Of a DNA stretch of 64,000 bases, positions 58,065 through 64,000 are shown in pieces. Within the stretch, counting starts at the first letter, position 1. Each line of letters starts with the position of its first letter. The position numbers were made by a program, and so were the translations under genes. The notes under the pieces were generated by a model that saw only the letters and a program-made list of their open reading frames with translations, was not told where the DNA came from and ran no database searches. Source of the DNA: Gnetum montanum (lineage: Eukaryota > Streptophyta > Gnetopsida > Gnetales > Gnetaceae); NCBI GenBank assembly GCA_015680685.1, contig MNCI01010775.1, positions 124,001 through 188,000 on the forward strand, written 5' to 3'.

Positions 58065-60250
58065 ATGGTGCTCAACGATGATCAATATAACTTCATTTGT
58101 GCAAAGTTCAAGGTGAGTTTCCCTTTAGACCACCAAAAAATGGAAACCAAACATAGTTATGAGCATATGCATCATAATGGGAGGAAATGGTTTCCTTCTG
58201 ACTTTGAGTTTATCCTACTCACAGAAGACTACCAGTGGATGTTGGAGAAAATCATCTACAATAATGGATATGAGGCAGGGACAAACTAGGAGGATCCACT
58301 CCATGAGGAATCAAATGAGTTTGAGGCTTAGTGTGATCATGATAACCCATTCCATGTCTCATTCCAGCAAGTGTCCTATGCATTTCCTTCTCCATTGTCC
58401 CATAGTCTTGTGTCACCACCCAAGTCAACACTTGTGGTGGAAACTCACCAAATGTAGTAGATGCATCAAGATGTTGCTATGCCCTTCAGCCTTTCCTTCA
58501 GCATGCCTTTCATCATCTCTTCCCAACCTATTTAGTCCATTCAGGCTATTTAAGCGTCTTAGCCTTCTACAACAACAACCATTGCACCCACACAACCTTA
58601 CATGCACACAATGCACATTCCATCCTTGTTGTACATGACCCAAGTGTCATTCATCCTACCTATCACATTGGCACCCTTTTTGATGGACCAAACCACCAAC
58701 CAGTGGTGGGGCCTGGGTGCTATGGCCATGGCATAGCTCACGCAACAAGCATCGTGCATGATCACACAATCTGAAGGTAGGTTGTAGGCCATCCAGTAAT
58801 CCTAGTGGGCAACAAAACCTACGTAGCCCACTACAACTACACCTGGCTTGGATCAAGCATTCTAGCTAATCTAAAGCCTCACTGAAGAGGTCAAGAAGCT
58901 CAAGGTTTATTTCTTTGAAATAGTATAGGTAATGAACTTCGACTAGGATGATCCAATTAGTCTTGCAGTTCCACCACTAGCACTAGCTACAAGGGTCCTA
59001 CTCCCATAGTTCACTAAATAGAATGGTGAAGGGTACCCCAATGCTCATCTAGTTACCTTTCGGTTAGAGTGCCTCTTGTTATAGGCATGGCCAAATGCCA
59101 TTATCTGCATCATTGTCATATCCCTAATTGGCAAGGCACTCAATTGGTACTATGTGCTTCCCAGGGTCTCCATCTCTTCATTGGAGGAATTACTCACATA
59201 ATTCGTTACACAACTTGAAGCTAAACGTGACTCTAGACTAATTGATGTAAGTGAAGTAGGTCACCTAGAGCTTGTGTAGAAATTCATTTAGTAGTGAAGA
59301 ACTTCCCTTAATAAGATCTATGAGCTTATCACAGAGGTCCACTTGCTAGCCATTTTCAAAGGCATAGTGAATGACTTTATCAAGTTGAACCTATATAACC
59401 TTGCCCTGTAGTCCCTAAGCCAAGAATTTACTTAGACTAAGAGCATTCAGGAAGTGGCGGAGGCCAATAAGGATTTTACCTACATGGCCTACAAGAAACT
59501 ACATGCAAAGAAGGAGAAAGACAAGGACAAAGAGAAGCAAGAAACCACAACTGTTGCAATGGTAAATAACAAAGCTAAGCTAGCCAATGCCAAACCAATG
59601 GCCAAGTCACCCAAGGTCCCAACCAACAACAAGGTAGCTAGGTTTAACATAGTGGTGAACAACTAGCTTGTAGCATCAGTAGCCATGACACCAACTACCA
59701 TAAGGCCTAACTTCGAGCCTAAGGATCACTCAAAGTATACACTATTACCTATCAAGTGGTCAAAGCTCTTCAACCAAATACTTAATGTTGGATGCATCCA
59801 GTACAAGTAGATGTCTAACAACACTTGCAAGTAGCATGATTGATATTATGAGCTCATCAAGAACCCTTCAACCATACTACCTGATGAGCCTTTAGTCCCT
59901 AAGCATTTCATATTGGACCAATTTTTCCAATATCACCAATATACACTCCAACCATGGAGCACTAATGCTTTGTTGAAAAGAAACCAATAATGGAGCATTG
60001 AGGCTCCAAAGCAAACCAAGCCAAATCCATGAGAGATTCATCTCTTGGGTCACATGGAGAAGGTGAAGGATAATGCTAAAAACAAAGCAACATATAGCAA
60101 AAATGACTTCCTTGACACATTGGCATAAGTCAAGTAGGCTTCAAAATAGAAAAACATAGCTCTAAGCCTATACAAGCTCATAATGACTTCCTTTTCCCTT
60201 CATGAAGCATTAGCGCACATGCTGACCTCCATTCCCATCATGGAGAACAT
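58065..60250 (+). pseudogene. gag: Gag of element D (broken)
   Basis: Starts MVLNDDQYNFICAKFKVSFP. A Pro/Ser/Thr-rich part follows (58380-58880). The capsid core is at 59030-59450: YPNAHLVTFRLECLLL, ICIIVISLIGKALNWYYVLP, SISSLEELLTxFVTQLEAKR, HLLAIFKGIVNDFIKLNLYN and SIQEVAEANKDFTYMAYKKL. A Lys-rich tail follows (KKEKDKDKEKQETTTVAMVN). Many stops, mostly TAG. The family is a plant gypsy gag; its type differs from those of G1 and E. Confidence 0.65.
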
Positions 60251-60309
60251 CCTAGTGGATGAATAGTCCATTCATGCTATGATGTTGCCTCCTCCTTTGC
60301 AGGAATCAA

Positions 60310-60745
60310 GTTCAATGCCCTAGGAATTTTGTGATGAGGCAATCAAGGTATGCCTTAAGAAGGGTCAAGTTATTACTACACTGATGTTCATAACTATCTA
60401 CATGGAAGAATGCAGGATTCGCAGGGTGCATGTTGATGATGAGGCAACAACCAACATCATCCCATACACAATCATTGACAAAATTAGTCTTGATGATCAA
60501 TTTTAACCAACAAAGACAACATTCTTGAAGTATTTCAATAGGTCATGTGTTATCATAAGAGGGACTATCACAATAGCCTTCATGGTAGGGGACCAATTCC
60601 CCACCATAGCTAACTTCATAGTCATTAAGGAGATACCAAGTTTCAACCTAATCCTAGGTAGGCTTGATTACCCTAACTATAGGCCATCTCCTCCCCAATC
60701 CAAGAAACATTTCCAAGAAAAATTCTTGAGAAATGCAACATAATT
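60310..60745 (+). pseudogene. pol: Aspartic protease of element D
   Basis: Frame: CLKKGQVITTLMFITIYMEE, RVHVDDEATTNIIPYTIIDK (VDDGAT-type active site with Gly changed to Glu), FLKYFNRSCVIIRGTITIAF, GDQFPTIANFIVIKEIPSFN and LILGRLDYPN (usually ILGRPW). One stop lies before PTKTTF. No RT follows; the next recognised sequence is an inverted LTR at 60960. Confidence 0.7.
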
Positions 60746-60959
60746 TGAGAATAGAAGTGCACCACCCCAAAAGGGGAAACATAACTATTGCAGGAAAAGA
60801 GGTGAGAGTGTATGTGGTGTATCGGTAGGCATAGTGGCAACATAGCAGTGTAGTCACAGTCTCTAGGATGTCCATGCAATGGAACTGATGACTATTATGG
60901 AGATTGAGATTGCTAGGTTGGTTGTTGCTATGTTCTAAAAGTACAAATTTTTATTACAT

Positions 60960-62031
60960 TTTGAGAGGTACCAAGGTGCAAAGTGTCAGGTGTACTTAGG
61001 TGCTTAGGTGAAAAAATGCCAAGGATGCTCAGAAAGTCAAAATTCCCAATGCTCTTTTGATTTGCCAACCCCTAGAATGCTAAACACAGTGGTATTTATA
61101 AGGCTAGTTTTAGTGTGAAATGCGGATCAAGCACCATTTGGAATGAGGGTTAGCACAAAATGTAGATTAGGTGCCACATGGAAATGAGTCTTAGATGGGG
61201 TTACGTTGAGCATTGCTATGCTCCCATGGGAGTAGGAAAGTGTTACACTCTATAGTACTACAACAGGTCCCCTGAGATTGCTAATCTATGACTACACTAC
61301 CAAGATTACATGTGCCAATATTTGAAAGACCATAATGTACTTGCAAACAATGCAAAATAGTGCAACTTGGAGGCTACACTCCAGGACAATGTCTTTTCCT
61401 TTGAGTAGGGTCAAGAATAGGAACAATTTTGGGGACCAATGGAAGGTGCAAAAGAGATGAAAATTGCTAATCTTTCTTGTCAAAGGAATTTCAAAGCTAA
61501 GACAAAGGCTAATGCTAAGTTCTAGAGGCTTTCAGAGGCTTTTCTTCAATGTCAAGTTGGCTATGCTCTAGAGTGTAACACAACACTTAGTCAAATTTTT
61601 GCAAAAATTAATGTTCAACAATGGTTACATTGGCTACGTTGGGAAGCATAGTAGGGATACTTAGCCAAATTTTGACAGTATCTATGATCTCCTTTCATGG
61701 TATGTTGGATACACTCTGGGGCATAGTAGGAGAGGTAGCCTCAAGAGTTAGAAAACTTACCAAAATATCTCTTCCATGTTGAGTTAGCTTGACAGCCTCT
61801 TGTCTAACACTTAGGAAAAATTGGGCATTAAAAAGTATGTTACACTAGCTATGATAGGGAATGTAGTAGAGCATAGCAACCCAAAATATAGAAAATTTAC
61901 CAAACTATTTTTTCCATCCCAAGCAATCCTAACAACTTCTATCTTGGCACTTGGACAAACTAGCCATTGGAATAGGTGCTACTCTAGGGAGCGTAGCACC
62001 AACACTTAGAAAATTTTTTCAAGTTTTGACA
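60960..62031 (-). repeat. Inverted LTR of the element D family
   Basis: On the minus strand it starts TGTCAAAACTTG and contains the same U3 units, GGTGCTTGATCC, CCTTATAAATACC (61090-61102 on +) and TCTAGGGGTTGGCAAATCA as in D. It lies in opposite orientation to D's own 5' LTR and begins directly after the protease region. Confidence 0.7.
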
Positions 62032-62072
62032 CTTCAAGAAATTTGTGATTAAAGTGTTGAAGCTCAAAATTG

Positions 62073-62151
62073 ATGGTGTTTCATTGGCTCCTCTTTGTTG
62101 ACATCTAGAGGAGTGGCCCAAGAGACATCAACAAAGAATATGAAACACCAT
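62073..62151. repeat. Imperfect hairpin
   Basis: ATGGTGTTTCAT at 62073-62084 pairs perfectly with ATGAAACACCAT at 62140-62151. Inside it CTTTGTTGA pairs with TCAACAAAG. The loop contains CTAGAGGAGTGGCC. Confidence 0.8.
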
Positions 62152-63645
62152 AGTGAACATGACACCAACACCACTCATCAGTGCCCAATTAGACGACACT
62201 TAACTATGCTCAAAAGTTCTAAGGGAATAAAGTATGGTAGGGAATAGGTTAAGGATATGGTCCAAGGGGTAGCAAGTGGGAAGATGCTCATTGTACATGT
62301 GGCTACAGGATGCAGCACCATAATGGCTTGTTACCAAGTCATGATCCCTCATCGGAGTGTTTGTGAGGGAGTCATCATATGGAGATGGTCTGTCCTTGAA
62401 ATTTTGACCTCTCATCGGAGTGCTTGTGAGATGGTTAATTTGGGGTTAGACATGGTTGTGAAATGGCAACTTTGCTATTTTTGCTTAGGCACTCACTTGG
62501 TTCCATTTCTTTTTTCTTGTTTCTTTTCTTCTTCTTTTCTTATCTATTTTTTCTTTTTCTTTTTAACTAGAAGATTTTTGTTGCCAGGTTGACTATGTGC
62601 TGCTCAACAAGATTTTTTTAGAGCCAATTGCATCGCATTTGTAGGATAGGTGTTTCCTCCCCATGATGAGTTACATTACATCTCCTTGGGCTTTAACTGG
62701 CCCACAAAGGTTTCCCATGGGATTAGTTGTGTTACGTCCGTCATGGGTTCTGTGGTTGACTAAAAGAAGGGTGTCATGTGCATCGAAGAAGCTTGCAAAG
62801 AATGCAGGGAAAGGTAGGGTAAAGTGGTAAATGTGAATTGGCTATAGCAGGTTAATAAGGATGTGCACTATTGAGTAGCTTGATGAGTCAAAGCAGACAC
62901 ATCAAAGAAGTGTGGTGATTTGCCACCATAGTGAAATGCCTCTCTGAACAACCATCCCTAAGGCTTCATCCTACAAATGCAACATAGAGAAAATAAGAAA
63001 ACAAACACACCATGTGAGATGAAAGAAAACTCCTATTCCAAAGGGCAGTACAAGGGCTGAAAATGTTGTGTTAGTTGTAGGTGCATGCAATGTCCAAAGT
63101 AGGAAGGCTAGTGTAGGTGTTAATGGTGATAGGCTATAAAAGCTCTAGCAGCCACACCAAAAGTGAGCACTCAAGTAGCTTGAGGTGTTGGCAATGCAGG
63201 TGCTTGGAAGTCCTCACCAAGCATAGGAGATAGGAAACCCAAAAAATTGGTAGGGGGCTAACATGTTGGATGCTCTTCCTAGCCTCGGTAATGGTGAGGA
63301 CAAGAGGATGGTAGTGCTATGGATGTGCCACAATACTGCTAGTTTTCCAGCAACTGATGCTGACGGTGAGAGCTCTGACTAAGATGATTGGTGATGGTGG
63401 AAATAGCTTTGGAAGGTTAGCAAGAAGTGTGAAAGCATTTCTAGAATATCAGCAAGATGCTAAAGATGGTGACACTAGAAATGTTCCAAAGGGTTTTTCC
63501 ATAATGATGTAAACTTTATTCTTAAATTGTAATGACACACCCCACCCTACCTGAGAGGTGTGGGCAAGCGATGGATGGTTGGAAGTATTCACACTTTTTT
63601 GTCTGTAGAACTATGTTTGTTGAACTATGGGTGCTGAACTGCAAA
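62152..63645. other. No gene recognised
   Basis: A 17 base direct repeat (CTCATCGGAGTGTTTGTGAG and CTCATCGGAGTGCTTGTGAG) lies at about 62349 and 62411. A C/T-rich tract lies at 62500-62570. Frames up to 111 codons occur but show no known domain. Confidence 0.5.
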
Positions 63646-63865
63646 CCTAGTTTAAGGTCTTGACAGACCATGATGTGCTAGTTTAAGGACCTAGTAGACT
63701 GTTATGCTAGTTTAATGTTGTAGCAGATGGTGAATTACCAGTTTAAGGTCATAGCAGACCATGTTGTGGGTGCCAATTTAATGTCATAGCCCAAAGACAT
63801 TTTGTTCTAGTTTAACATTGTAGCAAATGTTCTATGCCAGTTTAATGTCATAGTGAATGTTTTCT
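63646..63865. repeat. Minisatellite, about seven imperfect units of 30-36 bp
   Basis: Units begin with variants of CTAGTTTAAGGTCATAGCAGAC at about 63646, 63678, 63708, 63738, 63771, 63807 and 63837. Differences are mainly single-base changes and small indels. Confidence 0.8.
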
Positions 63866-64000
63866 TACCTCACTTTATCCTTGGCATGACACTGCATACT
63901 AGGCATAGGATGGCTTCAGGTACAAGTGGTTGATAGAATTGGCAAACTCATTGCCATATAGATCAACAAGCTTGAATGATCCATTATCATAGGCCCTTAT
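63866..64000. other. No gene recognised
   Basis: Short terminal stretch with nothing that can be assigned. Confidence 0.5.

Larger units (their letters stand above)
48055..60955 (+). mobile_element. Gypsy element D: split 5' LTR, gag and protease
   Basis: It starts TGTCAAAACTTG inside C's integrase. U3 runs 48055-48407, is interrupted by element E, and resumes at 56277. The distance from LTR start to TATA box, leaving E out, is about 940 bases, the same as in the inverted LTR 60960-62031. After the LTR and leader come gag and protease. There is no RT or integrase before the inverted LTR. Confidence 0.65.

Overview
This is plant nuclear DNA, AT-rich and made almost entirely of decayed, nested retrotransposons. 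The evidence is Ty3/gypsy elements with tRNA-Asp-type primer sites, a Ty1/copia remnant with a plant-type 289 bp LTR, LINE fragments, and long stretches without any intact host gene. The scale and age of the nesting suggest a large genome, possibly a gymnosperm, but that is inference. No bacterial operon, tRNA, rRNA or CRISPR array is seen. One 626-base assembly gap (6615-7240) is flanked by poly-G.

Left part (1-8440): the 3' end of a gypsy element (LTR 119-951) cuts an inverted block made of a LINE ORF1-like region (952-2070) and an LTR (2071-3137). A LINE endonuclease/RT remnant follows (3240-4080), then unassigned sequence and a region rich in a TTCCATGCTAG-like motif around the gap.

8445-20294: a near full-length but dead gypsy element on +: 5' LTR stub, primer site, gag, protease, RT-RNase H, integrase, a 2 kb non-coding spacer, a long coiled-coil accessory reading frame, then the 833 bp 3' LTR. 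It abuts the end of a copia element (20295-21425). 21426-26100 holds a CpG-rich island and little else. 26100-26870 is an integrase C-terminal remnant on -. 26895-31352 is an LTR followed by a LINE with ORF1-like, endonuclease and RT parts; it is a second copy of the block at 952-3137.

31353-48054: gypsy elements of one related group. Element A (-) entered the LINE. Its 3' LTR was split by a complete gag-only element (31393-36689, target duplication TAAGT). A 5' LTR-gag piece on + (B, 41055-42570) interrupts A and is fused to an inverted accessory-ORF/spacer/integrase piece (C, 42570-48054).

48055-62031: gypsy element D (+) starts inside C's integrase. Its 5' LTR was split by element E (48408-56271, -), whose target duplication GGTAG is intact. 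E is the youngest and best preserved: gag, then protease, an RNase H domain placed before the RT, and an intact-looking RT. D continues as gag-protease and ends against an inverted copy of its own LTR. 62032-64000 holds a hairpin, short repeats and a minisatellite but no recognised gene.

The most unusual items are E (RNase H upstream of RT, three tandem primer sites, a 3.1 kb LTR carrying a gene-like CpG-rich segment), the gag-only element, and the accessory ORF present in three diverged copies.
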